This document shows positions 21,101-31,591 of a DNA stretch of 64,000 nucleotides, in pieces. Source of the DNA: Schizochytrium sp. TIO01 (Eukaryota > Sar > Bigyra > Thraustochytrida > Thraustochytriidae); NCBI GenBank assembly GCA_004764695.1, contig SMSO01000034.1, positions 2,302,501-2,366,500 of the forward strand, given 5' to 3'. Position 1 is the first letter of the stretch. Every line of letters starts with the position of its first letter. The notes beneath the pieces were generated by a model. That model made no database searches. It worked only from the letters and a program-made list of their open reading frames with translations, and was not told the DNA's origin. The translations under genes and the position numbers were made by a program.

Positions 21101-24100
21101 TCTCCCCTCTGCAGAACGCAATAAAAAGCCTCGACTTGCGGCCTGAATTCGAGTTGCTGCTTTCACCTGACGGGTTTCTCTCTGCGCCATCGCATCGCTT
21201 CTCACCAGCCATCCTCGAACACGAGTTTGGATTTTCGTAGCAGCACGCTTTTGAGAGGCAATAAGCTCCACCTGTTTTTGCCGAATGTTGTGCAGGCGAA
21301 CTCGACGCTGTCTTGCTTGTTTTCCTCGAATTACTCTTTGCAAAGCAACCGCACCATTCCTCTGATCAGACATCATTTTGACATACTCCCTTTGCTTAGC
21401 AACGACTCGTCTAGCATCTTTCATAGCAGCATTCCGCCGAAAAAAATGTTGCACTTTCTTAGCACTGCGATCAATAAAGGTGCGGCTTGCTTCTAATTTT
21501 GCGAGTACTTTAACAAGAAGTGGGTCAGGATACCCATCTGCTTGATATTTCTGATAAGAAGAGCAATCATAAATCATCTCAATCGAGTCAACCCCAAGCC
21601 GTAAGGATCGACCATCCTGTAGAATGAGAAGTTCATCAACTTCATCATAACATGAAACCCGTGAGCTTTGCAGACGTTGCAGTTTACTGTTCTCTGAGGA
21701 TGCGTGGTTTACCGGTGCAGAGATTAAAACCCCCCAATTCACCTCGTGTAAAGTTTTGGAACGTTTCTTTCGAAAGAAACCCAGGTCGCCACGTCGTTTA
21801 GTAGCTTCGTGCAGATGTGCTTGCATGGTTTCAAGCTTCTGCTCAAGCAGCTCGCGTCGTGTTAGACCTCTTCTTGTTGAGGTTTCGGTCAAACGGCGTG
21901 ATTGCTCACGAAGGGCGCTCAAGACACTGTCAAGCGCAGCTTGTTTTCGGAATATATACTTTTCAATGTAAAGGACAAACTCCTCAACACTGATTCTACC
22001 ATCTTTATCAACATCGAGACTGCGAAAGAGCTGTTTCACCGAAGACGCGTCCATGACTCCAAGAGATCGCATGCCGCTCGAAAATTCAAACTGATCCAGC
22101 ATTCCACTGTCATTAGCATCTAATTTTTCAAACAATCGCCGTGAAACACTTTTGAAGTCATTCAGTAGCGCACCATGACCACTTTTCTTAATAAGTGACA
22201 ACAGGTGCTGGATTATCCGATCATTGGCGTCACCAATGAGTTCTTCGTCAGCAATACCATTGTTCGTTAAGATCTGCATCACAAGTTGATGTACAATAAT
22301 GTCTTCATTTGCTAGGTGAAAGCGCTGACATAGTCTCTCAACGAATCTGCTGCTCGCGAACTGCTCATCGGGTTCCATGAATGATTGTACGATTTCTGCA
22401 AATGCCTTCAGATTTAGTTTGGTGGGCCATTTACCCTCCTTATAATGTTCCTGCAGATGAGCTACAAACTTTTCCACCGTATTCTCAAAGCTCCGCTCCT
22501 CTGCCGCTAGTGACTTCAGCCATGCTTGCCGCACCACATCTATCGGCAGATTCTCCTGAGCAAACGATTCCAGCTTGCTTTTCACTTCCAAAATAGGGCT
22601 ATTTATGGACAGATCCTGAACTTTCGAGAGTACAGATACAAGGTTGTCAGCGGATTGTGATAGTGTAGACCTTGCACTAGCCATTGGAGAAGAATCTTGT
22701 AAATCAAAGAACTGCATAAAATGCTCACGGGTGCATGATTTGGGTTGACTAGCCATAAGAGCTTTAGAAATTGATCTCACTATATCAAGGCGATCGTCAT
22801 TTGCACTTTGTATCGAAAGTAGAGCACGCATGCTCCCTTCAAATTCATCAATGTCAATTACACCGTCTCCATCCATGTCAAAGAGATCGAAAACCTCATC
22901 TGCGCCCTGTGCTTGGTCTACTATATCGTGCAGTATGGAAAACATACTGAGTTGCTCTGCACGCGTTGCAGACATAACCGGCTTCTCATTTCGAGTGTTC
23001 TCCTCGAAATCTTCATACTCTGATGTCGAGTTGGAACTCTTCTGAGCTGCGTCAAGTTTTGCTCCTTTAGAAAGATGCTCAATAATAGCCTGCGCGCCCT
23101 GCATCTGTGTATTCTTTGTGATCACTGTTGAATTGCTTGACAACATACCCAAAGCTTTGAGCATAGGCACTGTGCTTGCATATTCTGCTGGTGTACGTCC
23201 ATAATTGTCTGCTAGGGATACATCAGCTCCAGCTTTGAGCAATGCTTTCACCAGATCTGTACGATGAATTATGACAGCTTGATGAAGGGCACTCATGCCC
23301 TTTTCATTTCGAGCAGTGAGGAATCGTGGGTTTCCCGACAGCTTGTTTGTCAGCTCTTCTGCTGGCGTTGCCTTCAATTCCTCAAGGAGCAAAAAGTCAC
23401 TAGCCTCCGAAAGCAAAAGCTCTGGATCTTGTTTGCTGTCACGACTCTTTGTCTTAAAGCATAACATGGCGGCCACGCGCTGGGATTGTTGGTGTTCCTT
23501 ACCGGGTTGAAAATCTTTTCTTCGAATCGAAAGTCTTATTTGGCCATGCGGACTTAGGTCATACCACATACACCCCGCCTCTGATACATCTTCAAGAAGC
23601 GGAATCTTTGCATAGCCTAGCAGAGGCTCTTGGTCAATTTGTGAAAGCTCCACACCTAAATATGGTGTTTCCATCTTGTTATTACAACCTGAAAAGTGCA
23701 AGTCCATTGTGTTCTGCTCTGATCGAGTCCAGCGAATGTGTTTGTTATTTCCCCAGCTAAGTGCAGTTTCGGCACAGCCTTGAGGTCGTGTCGGGCCCCA
23801 AGGAAGAACTTCACAACGCACTTTGAGTCTGCGTAGACTTTGATCAGTGCCTTCTGAAAAATTCCGGGCCTCGACAACACGAACTTCAATCATGCAAGGG
23901 GTGTACAAGCTGTCTGCGGGTATTTGGTCCTTTGGAACGTTTTCTGAAGATCCTGTATCAGAGTTTCTTTCTTCCAAATTTATGTCTGAGAGTTTTAGCA
24001 TACCACAACGTTGTTCATTGTCGGAGGTGTCTTGTGTCCAAATCTTGACAAGCAAAGCAACATCGTTGTCCTGAGAACGCATCCAATGTGTAAATTTTGT

Positions 24101-27100
24101 GCGTTCTAGGACCGGGCCAAGTTCTACCTGAAATGCAAAACACGCCCCACCTTCACTAAGCAGCTCAAATTTTACAGAATCTTCTACTCCAAAATATTTT
24201 TCACGAAACGCAAAGCCTTCATTCCAATCAATAACGCCCTGCTGGTTGGCAGAAACAGACGATGTTTCTCGCTTGTTTCCTTGACCACGGGCGTTTGCAT
24301 AAACTCTGACAGAAAACTTTTGGCTGCGAGACCCCACCTTCGCACGAACAACATGGATATGTAGACCTTTGCCTTGACGAGAACGTAAACCTCCTGTCAG
24401 AGATATTTCCTTGCTCTCAGCAAAGCCTGAACTAAGAAGTTGTTCAATCTCTACAACCTGGGTTTGGCCAACAAGCTCAGAATCTTCCCATACCTTGAAA
24501 ACGCATTGGCCAGTTCTAGACTTGAGCACAGGAAACCGCATGGATCCATAAGCAGGCGATTCCCCCATATGCTTTGCGATCATGGAACGTGCTAGCTCAC
24601 GATTGTCTTCGAGATCCTGAATCGTACAATATGTACTCAAAGAAGCTTGTTTACTGCCCATTGCACCAACCACACCAGATGCAGACACCTTCATACTCAA
24701 GTATCCTAAGATCTGTTTTGACCGTCTCGTTAGATAGCCTCGAGCTAACGCAGTCATTTTCACCGCCGCTCTATGTTGGGAAACATCATCGAAAAGATGA
24801 TCATTCGGCTTAAACCTAACTTCAACTCGAACTGTGGGGTGGATAGCTTGAGGTTCGATACTCTGTATATCAAGTTCAGTAATTTCCTGCTCCAAAACAG
24901 GATTTCTCAAATTTCTGTCATGAAAAAGCTGAGCTAGAAACTTGATACCAGCGTCTCGTTGGTCTTCGAGAATTCCGGGAAATAGTATGGCAGCTTCATT
25001 GCAATCTGATGCAAGATCCCAGATATGTACGCAATCCGCTTGTTCGTCTATAAATTTAGGCAGTGGATACTGACCTACTACTTCACATCGTAAATAGAAG
25101 GAGCAGCTGTTTGAACCTATTACAGGTCGCACGTGTAACGTCCCTTGAAGTGCCCTGGGGAGTGGAAGTCTTAATGCGTGATATTGTCCACTTAATTGAA
25201 TACCTGGTCGTCGTATTAGGTCTTGGGTGTGCTGAATTATTCGAAGAAAAGTTGTACTTTTCAGATCATGTGGAAGCAGATCCAAATGCAGAACTCCTTT
25301 GGACGGATCATTAACGCTATCTTGCGGTGGAATGGGAATACGGAATTCCGCTAGAGATGCTGCATCAGGAACGACAGGAAGTTCTTCACCATCAAGTGAG
25401 GCCCTGATATCATGACCACCATACTTTAGTCCAAGCTGAAGGACTCCTCCAGCTCGCATTAACTCTTGGCGTGACAAATATTCGGAATGCACAATTTTAG
25501 CCGCAACCTGTCTGGCTAGCTCAGAAAGGCTATCTGCTGTTTCTCTTGGGACTTCTTCAATAAATGTTTTGGCAATATGGGAACTTAGTAGTAAGGATAA
25601 GATCTCATCTTCATGATCTTGAGGGTCCTCTTTCGATGCATCTTCCAGCGCATCACGATCGTAGAGAGCTTTGACACGCACATCAAGAGCCTCCTGCAAA
25701 TAGACTTTACGCTCATCCCTTGCAAGACGCTGGTTGATTGCCTCAAGTACACTATTTGAGTCTAACCCTTCAACGCCATACTGCACAAACCGGAGAGCTA
25801 AATCTTGAACTGTTAGTTTATTTTGAATAACAGTTGAGTACAAACCAAGAGCTGTAAGCTCCACCTCCGTGACAGGATTACCTAGCTCAACAATATCCAT
25901 ATTTATACTCTTTAAAGCACGGAGGAGCTCTACTGCATGAAACGGACGGTGATTTTGAATAAATGTCTCTATGACATGATGTCTGGACTTTCGATCTTGC
26001 AAGTCACGGGATCGTAAAAGCTCGTCATGCTGCTCGATTATTAGCATCTGCTCTCTTAGCTGCTCTGGTGGATCTGCCCTTTCTCCAACTAGATTCTCAG
26101 CATAAAGAATGTCAGCTCGACTTTGCACTCGAAGATGGTCTCGTCTCGTTCCAAGAGATTTGCCAAGATCACTTTGCTTTGTTTCAATCCAAGCTTTTAG
26201 ACTTAGTGCTTCTTGGTCAACCACAGCACGTTGTTGCAACATTTTCTCAATTGCTCTCGATGTTTCAATGATATCTTCCATCGATGGCAAACCCTCCTGC
26301 CGGAAAAGCTTAGCCTCGACAATTTTGGCAGCTCTAGGATCCTTCATGTTCAAATGAGGAAGATAAAGGCGAAGCTGATCTAAGATAAAAATCTTGCGTT
26401 CCTGCTCAAAAAACACAAGTTCGCGTATAATAGTTTGTGCATCCTTTTGATTCGAGTTTGTTTGGTACAATTTACTTAGTTTGTCATGTATACGACTTTG
26501 ACGCAACATCACATGTATATTGCAGGCCGCCTGGAGGAGGAAGTCATACTGCATCGGGTCGAGCACGGTTTTTCCAGACGCATATGCTGCAGAGTATGCC
26601 TTTGAAAAATTATACATTTGTTCTTGAACTTCAATCTCAAACTCCCAGAGCCTCTCTGGAGGCATACCAGGCGCGAGGCTAATTAGTTTTGCTAATTCAG
26701 TAATGTTTTGAAGGTTCCCTTCCACGTGTTTATGTCCAGTACGTTGTTGCTCTACTCCAACATGCAAAATTTTTGGCATGGCTTGGAGAACTTTATTTGA
26801 CTCTTCGTTGAGACGAGTAGCCTGGTTGATCATTTCAGTGCGTTTCCGAATAGCAAGATCCATGCTGTCGAGAGTGACTTCGGTGGTTATTTCGGAAGAT
26901 AATTCTAATACAGCAGTATCATATTTCACTATAGAAGTACGAAGAGTAAGTGTACCGGTTGCTCCTTTCCCTTGGAGTAACACAATTTCTTCAGCTAGCT
27001 CCTTCGAACAGTTGATAGAAAGATAGCCGAGCCGGTCATCCATAAGGGAAAATGAGTCTTTATCGCGAACCTCAATCTTTATAGGAATATTGTCTTCAGT

Positions 27101-30100
27101 TAGCTCGCCAGGCTTGAAGTTAAACTCAAGAACCTCATTCCAGTCAGGATTACATGTATCCTGGCACACACGGGTTCGTTGTTTTGCGTGAGGGCCAACA
27201 CGAACGATGCAGTACGGGTCGCTGGATGTTGCAGTGCGCGAAAATATGCCCGTTGTATCGGCAGCCCGTAGATTTCGAGCATGCAAGACCTCCACACGGA
27301 TCCTTAGAGGCGAACCCTTCAGGTCGATTCTGTTAGGGATTCGGTCAACCTGAAAGGACTTTGATACCCCAATTTTCCGGCCCGAGTGGTGTTCAATTAG
27401 AGCGAATGTTATTTTTTCTTGAAATGGCAACTCTAGAATCGGAGGGTCCGGCCAGGTCAAGTGCGGACCTTTTGCGTCTGGGGAGGCTTCTTTCGCGCCT
27501 GAGCGTGATTCTGTGACTACCACACGTGCGTTTACCTCTTGTGAATATGTCACAGATTTCAGTTCTAGCCTTAATAACGCATTTTTGGAATATTCCTTAG
27601 CTAGGCTCGGGTTTGAAGAGGTTACAGCGCGCTTCAGTTTAGCCCAGGCGAGATATTCATTTAAAGAGACTTGTCCATCACAGTTAAGGTCCAGATTTGC
27701 AAGTTCAAAAGTCATGTCATAGATACTGCTTGCACTCAATAGAAAGGCAAGTTCCTCATGAACAAGTTGATCTATATGCTGCGCAGATATAAATCCCTTG
27801 CACTCCTTATCGAAACGCCGAAATGCATCAATAAACGGCTGCAGCTCTGGGTCGTTTTCCAGAGCTTTCGCTATCTCTGCGGCGCCTGAGTCATCCAAAG
27901 CCACCGCATACTTTGAATCTGGCTTAATAGTACTTTGCAGTGATTCTTCGAAAGAAAAATCTATTTCTACAGAGTTCTTTAGTTTTGTTGTGAAGAGTTG
28001 GGGGGACTGAATGTCATTAAGTGGTAATGTTTGATAATGTCGAAGGTGAATCTGGTCTTGAGAAAACACGAGGATAGAAACCGATAGGGCTGCTGCGGCA
28101 GAAGATTTAAGGTTAAAATGTTCTCCGAAAAACGCAGCACCGTTTTGGACTTGAACAGTTGACGAAATGCCAATTGCATCGTGCTTTGCCCCCAAAGCCG
28201 AAACTAAATACATGGTCACACGACACTTCACTTGTTCATCTTTAGATACCTGGTTTTTTAGTGCAAGGCCTTTAATTTGGTTCAAACGAAGAAACAGTCC
28301 TTTCGTATCCTTTGTCTCTTCATGGTTTGCCTCGAAAATGGACCAGTAAAGAACTTTGGGCAAACTAACAGAGTATGCGTGAGGCTTATCCTCGACTAAC
28401 TGAAGCTGTTCGTTTCTGACCTCGTATACACCCTCTACAACTTTATCATCTTTTGAGTACGCTAAAAGCTGCAGCGAGTGTAGTGATCTTTGAAGGTGTT
28501 TTTCTCCGTACCCAACGCATGCAAGGCTGACAAAATCGTCACCATCCTGTATAAGAGGCTGCAAAGCTCGACATTCAACCCGAAAGTCGCCGGAGAGGGT
28601 CATGTTTGTGAAAGCATAGCTTCTCAAACTCGATGGAAGCTTAAGAAGAGTCTTATACAGACTTTGCTGTTTCGGCGGCGGGTGCTTCATTCTTTCAGAT
28701 TCTTTGCGGGAGTTGTAGCATTTTACTTCGAAGTAAAGTTTGGCGTGAGCTCCTGGAAAGTTAATCTCAAGATTTTCTTGCTCCAGAACAAGAACAGGCA
28801 AAACTTGGGTCTCTATGGCGATTTCATTGTTGTCCAAATCGCATTCCACGAGTGTAACCTCCAGCGGAAACGATGAAGAGGACCCGTCAATGCGAAAGGG
28901 GCCTAAGGACTCCTCAAAGATAAACAAGGCAGGCTGTTGCGAAATATCACCAGATCTGCTAGAGTCTCTCATTTCAAGAAGATATTCGAGCTCGTCACCT
29001 CGCCCTTCTGTCGTGTTCAAGGTGTTTTGCTGCCAGATTTCCTCTCGAAAATGAGTCATAAACCATGTGTTTATAACCTTGACACGTACTGAGACGCGAT
29101 GGCTTGATTGTAACCCGTTAAGGCGACTTAGGCGAATATTAAGAAATCGATCACCTTGACTATCTGTTGATGCCAAAGACGAGCGGCGCCGCACCCTCAC
29201 TGATGAAGATGACAAGCTCTCCCGGCCCGAACTCTTTGACTCTTCAACACTGTCAGCAAGTGGAGGAAAAGAGTCTAATGGTACATTCTTGTTATCCTGC
29301 CGGCTAGAGGCCAGCTCTAAAAAGCCTGCAAGGCGATTTCTGTACAAAAGTGGGCGGAAAGCAAACTCTACAGGAAGATCCCATTGAGGTAGTTCGAGAA
29401 AAGTTACAGAACCTAATATGTTAGTGTCAGCAAAAACTCGAGCAGTAAGAAGCCATACAGGGCCTGTTGCTGTTGCCTCGATGTGATTTGAAAGTCTTCC
29501 TGCAGCAAGGTCCTCAAGTTGAAAGTTCAACGTCTCTTGTTCCCACTCTGGATTTGCCAAAGACCCTTGTGGGATACTAAGCGATGTTTTAGCATTTGTT
29601 TTACGATGAGTTTCCTCAATTGTGACCTTGATGTTTCCTTTTGCACGACGCAGCTCTCTTGCATTTAGGATGTCAATTATAGCTACATCAGGTACCTTTG
29701 AATCCGCGTATGGAGAACGAACCTTTCCCCACCTTGAGTTAGCCCACGGTCTAAGGCATGCTGAATCTAAAGAATCAATAGTGAGATCAAGAATGAACTT
29801 TCCTACATTACAATGGAAAGGAACGGTCAACCACTCACGTGATTGGCAGCAGACAAGAGAGCCAATGTCTATTATTGTCTCTCCAAGCAGAACGTTTCTG
29901 ATAGACATGACATTAACTTTTAGAAGAATATGCTGATTGTCCACCTGGACATCACACTGAGCAGTTTCAGCCATTTCTTCCTCGATACCAACTGTTTGAG
30001 AGCGGAATCTTTGAACTACTATAAGATCTTCGCCAATTTGATTTCCGGGTCTTAATATTTCGAGCTGCAGAAAGACCTCTGCTGGTCGTAAAGTAGTAGC

Positions 30101-31591
30101 CTCGATAGCTTTCATTAAAATACGATTCATCGTGATCAATAATCTCCTCTTTGGTGCTGTCATAATACTTTGTGCTTCACTAGTGGCCATTATGCTGAAC
30201 GTGTCATCGGGCATACTCTCAGAATTAACTTTGGATATAACATGCGGATGTCCAGGCTCAATATCATCAGTTGAATTTGTATGTAGTAGCGACTCAAACT
30301 CCCAGGTAAGCTGAATTTGGCCATTTCGAGTTGATGTTGATTGCCATCTTCCATTGTCATGTGCTGCAATTACGCAGCTGCCAAGTTCAGAGTTTCCGTC
30401 AGAAAATAATTCAACATGTAAAGTTTCGAATTCATACATAGTGGTCATGAGTATCGAGCCTTCGAGCACCTCCAAAGTTAGGTCACGGTCATCATGGCCA
30501 CGTCGAAAACGGGAAGGTTTAGCAGATGCCCACACTTCTCCATTGAAAAGCCCAAAGCTGATTGTTTCCCTAGACGTGCCGAGAGAAATGCGCATCCCAA
30601 ATGAAACATCTTCAAAACTAGAACCCAAGGCTTCTCTCAAACTGAAACCCCGCAACTTAATCTTTTTGAGACGTAGAAACCCAGGTGTCTGTGTTCGTGA
30701 AGGTTCAATATGCAATTTTTGTGTTTCTTCCTTGCTCTCGAAAGATACATGTGCCTTGACATGGATTCCCCATTTAGACTGGTTTGAGAGGATGTGGTTT
30801 GCACGAAACTTTAAAGATGTCAGGAAATTCTCGTTCCCTTGCAAAGATAGAATATGTGATGCGGTGACTTCCTCCAGATTAAGATCAAGATCCAGGCTCG
30901 AGCCTTTGAAACTCTGCTGCACGAGGGGTTTGACATGAGCTGATAACTGTAGATATTTCTCGTTCCCTGTGCCAGGAAAAGTAAAGGTTTGTTTGATTGT
31001 AAATTCTTTGCCTTGTTCGGTGGGTCGAATTGGTTTTTCCGGGTCGCATTGGTGGGCTCCTAGGGCTCCAGAAAACTGTAGATCATACTGATTCAAATTT
31101 CCGTGAGAGACGCGACCTGAAAGAAGCACTACACGCCATAGACCTTCAGGATAAGCACTACGTGGGAATTCTGTAGGTTCAAGAAATACTTGAAGGGTGA
31201 TTTGACAATTTGTGGAGCCTTCCACATCGAGAAGGTCAACATGTGCTTGCTTCATCTTTGAGGCACGGCTAAAACTTTCTAGTTTTGGCTTCCCCCCAAG
31301 ACGCAACCATTTCAGAGGATGATATGGAAGAATTGATGCTGAAGAGCTCAACAAGCTTTTGTTTGCTCCTTTTGCTAGAAATAGATCCTCCAAATCCAAA
31401 CTCCCTTGGAGGTCAGAGTCGTTTCCCACCTGTCTAATATGAAGCCAAGAATCTCTAAGATCCTCTTCAATGATGACTTCGGAGTTCTGACGCCCGAGGA
31501 TTCTTTCCTGTGGCATGAGCATAATCTCTACATTTTCCTCATCTGTTTCGATGTGCAGTCTATAAGCTTTGCTTCTGTCTTCCACTGCCAT
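18191..31591 (-). CDS. Giant (4466 aa) C2 / EF-hand / IQ / ankyrin protein
   Basis: One uninterrupted frame from an ATG at 31589-31591 (context AAA-ATG-G). Domains, in approximate residues: beta-rich, C2-like segments over 100-1250; EF-hand pair at 1261 (degenerate) and 1301 (DLNCDGQVSLNE); a canonical C2 domain at 1428-1555 with the calcium-site motifs DPYC, NPDWNE and VRDKDSFSLMDD; a long helical region about 1580-2050; an IQ-like motif at 2276; more C2-like segments about 2300-2740; two ankyrin repeats at 2760-2815 (MSALHQAV, GRTPAEYA); EF-hands at 2905 (DMDGDGVIDIDE), 3158 and 3193 (DVDKDGRISVEE); an IQ cluster at 3380-3492; and a final EF pair at 4265 and 4304 (DKDGDGRINLDE). The C-terminus is Ser/Thr-rich. 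No signal peptide or membrane span was seen, so it is not a ferlin. Calcium, calmodulin and phospholipid binding are inferred. A scaffold role, perhaps cytoskeletal or flagellar, is only a guess. I know no family with this exact order. Confidence 0.9.
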   Translation of the reverse strand: MAVEDRSKAYRLHIETDEENVEIMLMPQERILGRQNSEVIIEEDLRDSWLHIRQVGNDSDLQGSLDLEDLFLAKGANKSLLSSSASILPYHPLKWLRLGGKPKLESFSRASKMKQAHVDLLDVEGSTNCQITLQVFLEPTEFPRSAYPEGLWRVVLLSGRVSHGNLNQYDLQFSGALGAHQCDPEKPIRPTEQGKEFTIKQTFTFPGTGNEKYLQLSAHVKPLVQQSFKGSSLDLDLNLEEVTASHILSLQGNENFLTSLKFRANHILSNQSKWGIHVKAHVSFESKEETQKLHIEPSRTQTPGFLRLKKIKLRGFSLREALGSSFEDVSFGMRISLGTSRETISFGLFNGEVWASAKPSRFRRGHDDRDLTLEVLEGSILMTTMYEFETLHVELFSDGNSELGSCVIAAHDNGRWQSTSTRNGQIQLTWEFESLLHTNSTDDIEPGHPHVISKVNSESMPDDTFSIMATSEAQSIMTAPKRRLLITMNRILMKAIEATTLRPAEVFLQLEILRPGNQIGEDLIVVQRFRSQTVGIEEEMAETAQCDVQVDNQHILLKVNVMSIRNVLLGETIIDIGSLVCCQSREWLTVPFHCNVGKFILDLTIDSLDSACLRPWANSRWGKVRSPYADSKVPDVAIIDILNARELRRAKGNIKVTIEETHRKTNAKTSLSIPQGSLANPEWEQETLNFQLEDLAAGRLSNHIEATATGPVWLLTARVFADTNILGSVTFLELPQWDLPVEFAFRPLLYRNRLAGFLELASSRQDNKNVPLDSFPPLADSVEESKSSGRESLSSSSVRVRRRSSLASTDSQGDRFLNIRLSRLNGLQSSHRVSVRVKVINTWFMTHFREEIWQQNTLNTTEGRGDELEYLLEMRDSSRSGDISQQPALFIFEESLGPFRIDGSSSSFPLEVTLVECDLDNNEIAIETQVLPVLVLEQENLEINFPGAHAKLYFEVKCYNSRKESERMKHPPPKQQSLYKTLLKLPSSLRSYAFTNMTLSGDFRVECRALQPLIQDGDDFVSLACVGYGEKHLQRSLHSLQLLAYSKDDKVVEGVYEVRNEQLQLVEDKPHAYSVSLPKVLYWSIFEANHEETKDTKGLFLRLNQIKGLALKNQVSKDEQVKCRVTMYLVSALGAKHDAIGISSTVQVQNGAAFFGEHFNLKSSAAAALSVSILVFSQDQIHLRHYQTLPLNDIQSPQLFTTKLKNSVEIDFSFEESLQSTIKPDSKYAVALDDSGAAEIAKALENDPELQPFIDAFRRFDKECKGFISAQHIDQLVHEELAFLLSASSIYDMTFELANLDLNCDGQVSLNEYLAWAKLKRAVTSSNPSLAKEYSKNALLRLELKSVTYSQEVNARVVVTESRSGAKEASPDAKGPHLTWPDPPILELPFQEKITFALIEHHSGRKIGVSKSFQVDRIPNRIDLKGSPLRIRVEVLHARNLRAADTTGIFSRTATSSDPYCIVRVGPHAKQRTRVCQDTCNPDWNEVLEFNFKPGELTEDNIPIKIEVRDKDSFSLMDDRLGYLSINCSKELAEEIVLLQGKGATGTLTLRTSIVKYDTAVLELSSEITTEVTLDSMDLAIRKRTEMINQATRLNEESNKVLQAMPKILHVGVEQQRTGHKHVEGNLQNITELAKLISLAPGMPPERLWEFEIEVQEQMYNFSKAYSAAYASGKTVLDPMQYDFLLQAACNIHVMLRQSRIHDKLSKLYQTNSNQKDAQTIIRELVFFEQERKIFILDQLRLYLPHLNMKDPRAAKIVEAKLFRQEGLPSMEDIIETSRAIEKMLQQRAVVDQEALSLKAWIETKQSDLGKSLGTRRDHLRVQSRADILYAENLVGERADPPEQLREQMLIIEQHDELLRSRDLQDRKSRHHVIETFIQNHRPFHAVELLRALKSINMDIVELGNPVTEVELTALGLYSTVIQNKLTVQDLALRFVQYGVEGLDSNSVLEAINQRLARDERKVYLQEALDVRVKALYDRDALEDASKEDPQDHEDEILSLLLSSHIAKTFIEEVPRETADSLSELARQVAAKIVHSEYLSRQELMRAGGVLQLGLKYGGHDIRASLDGEELPVVPDAASLAEFRIPIPPQDSVNDPSKGVLHLDLLPHDLKSTTFLRIIQHTQDLIRRPGIQLSGQYHALRLPLPRALQGTLHVRPVIGSNSCSFYLRCEVVGQYPLPKFIDEQADCVHIWDLASDCNEAAILFPGILEDQRDAGIKFLAQLFHDRNLRNPVLEQEITELDIQSIEPQAIHPTVRVEVRFKPNDHLFDDVSQHRAAVKMTALARGYLTRRSKQILGYLSMKVSASGVVGAMGSKQASLSTYCTIQDLEDNRELARSMIAKHMGESPAYGSMRFPVLKSRTGQCVFKVWEDSELVGQTQVVEIEQLLSSGFAESKEISLTGGLRSRQGKGLHIHVVRAKVGSRSQKFSVRVYANARGQGNKRETSSVSANQQGVIDWNEGFAFREKYFGVEDSVKFELLSEGGACFAFQVELGPVLERTKFTHWMRSQDNDVALLVKIWTQDTSDNEQRCGMLKLSDINLEERNSDTGSSENVPKDQIPADSLYTPCMIEVRVVEARNFSEGTDQSLRRLKVRCEVLPWGPTRPQGCAETALSWGNNKHIRWTRSEQNTMDLHFSGCNNKMETPYLGVELSQIDQEPLLGYAKIPLLEDVSEAGCMWYDLSPHGQIRLSIRRKDFQPGKEHQQSQRVAAMLCFKTKSRDSKQDPELLLSEASDFLLLEELKATPAEELTNKLSGNPRFLTARNEKGMSALHQAVIIHRTDLVKALLKAGADVSLADNYGRTPAEYASTVPMLKALGMLSSNSTVITKNTQMQGAQAIIEHLSKGAKLDAAQKSSNSTSEYEDFEENTRNEKPVMSATRAEQLSMFSILHDIVDQAQGADEVFDLFDMDGDGVIDIDEFEGSMRALLSIQSANDDRLDIVRSISKALMASQPKSCTREHFMQFFDLQDSSPMASARSTLSQSADNLVSVLSKVQDLSINSPILEVKSKLESFAQENLPIDVVRQAWLKSLAAEERSFENTVEKFVAHLQEHYKEGKWPTKLNLKAFAEIVQSFMEPDEQFASSRFVERLCQRFHLANEDIIVHQLVMQILTNNGIADEELIGDANDRIIQHLLSLIKKSGHGALLNDFKSVSRRLFEKLDANDSGMLDQFEFSSGMRSLGVMDASSVKQLFRSLDVDKDGRISVEEFVLYIEKYIFRKQAALDSVLSALREQSRRLTETSTRRGLTRRELLEQKLETMQAHLHEATKRRGDLGFFRKKRSKTLHEVNWGVLISAPVNHASSENSKLQRLQSSRVSCYDEVDELLILQDGRSLRLGVDSIEMIYDCSSYQKYQADGYPDPLLVKVLAKLEASRTFIDRSAKKVQHFFRRNAAMKDARRVVAKQREYVKMMSDQRNGAVALQRVIRGKQARQRRVRLHNIRQKQVELIASQKRAATKIQTRVRGWLVRSDAMAQRETRQVKAATRIQAASRGFLLRSAEGRVVQREHATIVEAIQMPFRHGLVSSLTLDAPRLSKEILRLKLFLAPFDAEEQQDETQRKAPVYGLLAEEQQVKASIDVPGRIAELQKLMRSFGITDMTKEIPLNCLSERRAQKSVLEVLQATLVLNDEALISKMAFDLASAITDIHPIHDTSQVGLALFRALQSDPPKETTKDSIQAIDNARFKSFRYLQRSATKSYAWVETKAKRSQRIFTRSLELESFQNEAPQNQNDEILSRVHALALACAELDVYGLTRAFLDSPVTVEQVETDKAILSAAWNSTKYQLTVKLNFSKKRKVTAGKGYEHVPARARCKQAELYSLLAVLPPTSGDSNRDPRVMKIDFSGVEVGESGSKTLERAVWMPPTQSKIFAQRVYLQSSNDKRGTDLDSLKAAFQRVRWIGKLITSPNTAELVEVDAWRLTDHSTGGLQLRLTVAQGVLGWFSIQECKSILRLYLCVSISTNDLFERVSKMLSPFEETSKILTGLLLHVRERVESMGDARRVFLRHGFDSQIPHGALLDLLKRRLECLVFLRTVEGIQDAEEMDELLNMFLDLFPDPLSLDAWENICNPPAVDALSWLSQTLHKNRTAGIMYLRAKFRSIGGDSCIVPYGDVQKVLCDYLEDAGLVPEMLEEVDWQAFRVGDKSDDNLIDCKLFFKALEDAMIVMESRHVTSPISGASGDEALPINDEESVENPSDSENIDYDQEITEEERACLLDELVDSEDEADVWGAEFFRDQARRSALAELRFRVFEYSNPDALPGGFDLEKVFRVFDQDRTGLVDADEFQRALEILDVEEILPNKEAIRDFISIIDKDGDGRINLDEFVRMMGPHQPLSLLKRLSRPPSSQIIRWAVELFVADLGTWIPGVAHKYRPFDNAVQIELKAHGNQFEAQDIGFLQLDDYPLLLRRNMWSGKPWGREPLWKRVHNARSVRNTKSYLQEKFSSGSKASTSPTTASSSASSFLSVDSETSRSSF

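Noticed and set aside
18191-31591. Ferlin identity for the giant protein
   Set aside because: Multiple C2 domains fit, but there is no C-terminal membrane span, and EF-hands, IQ motifs and ankyrin repeats are not ferlin features.
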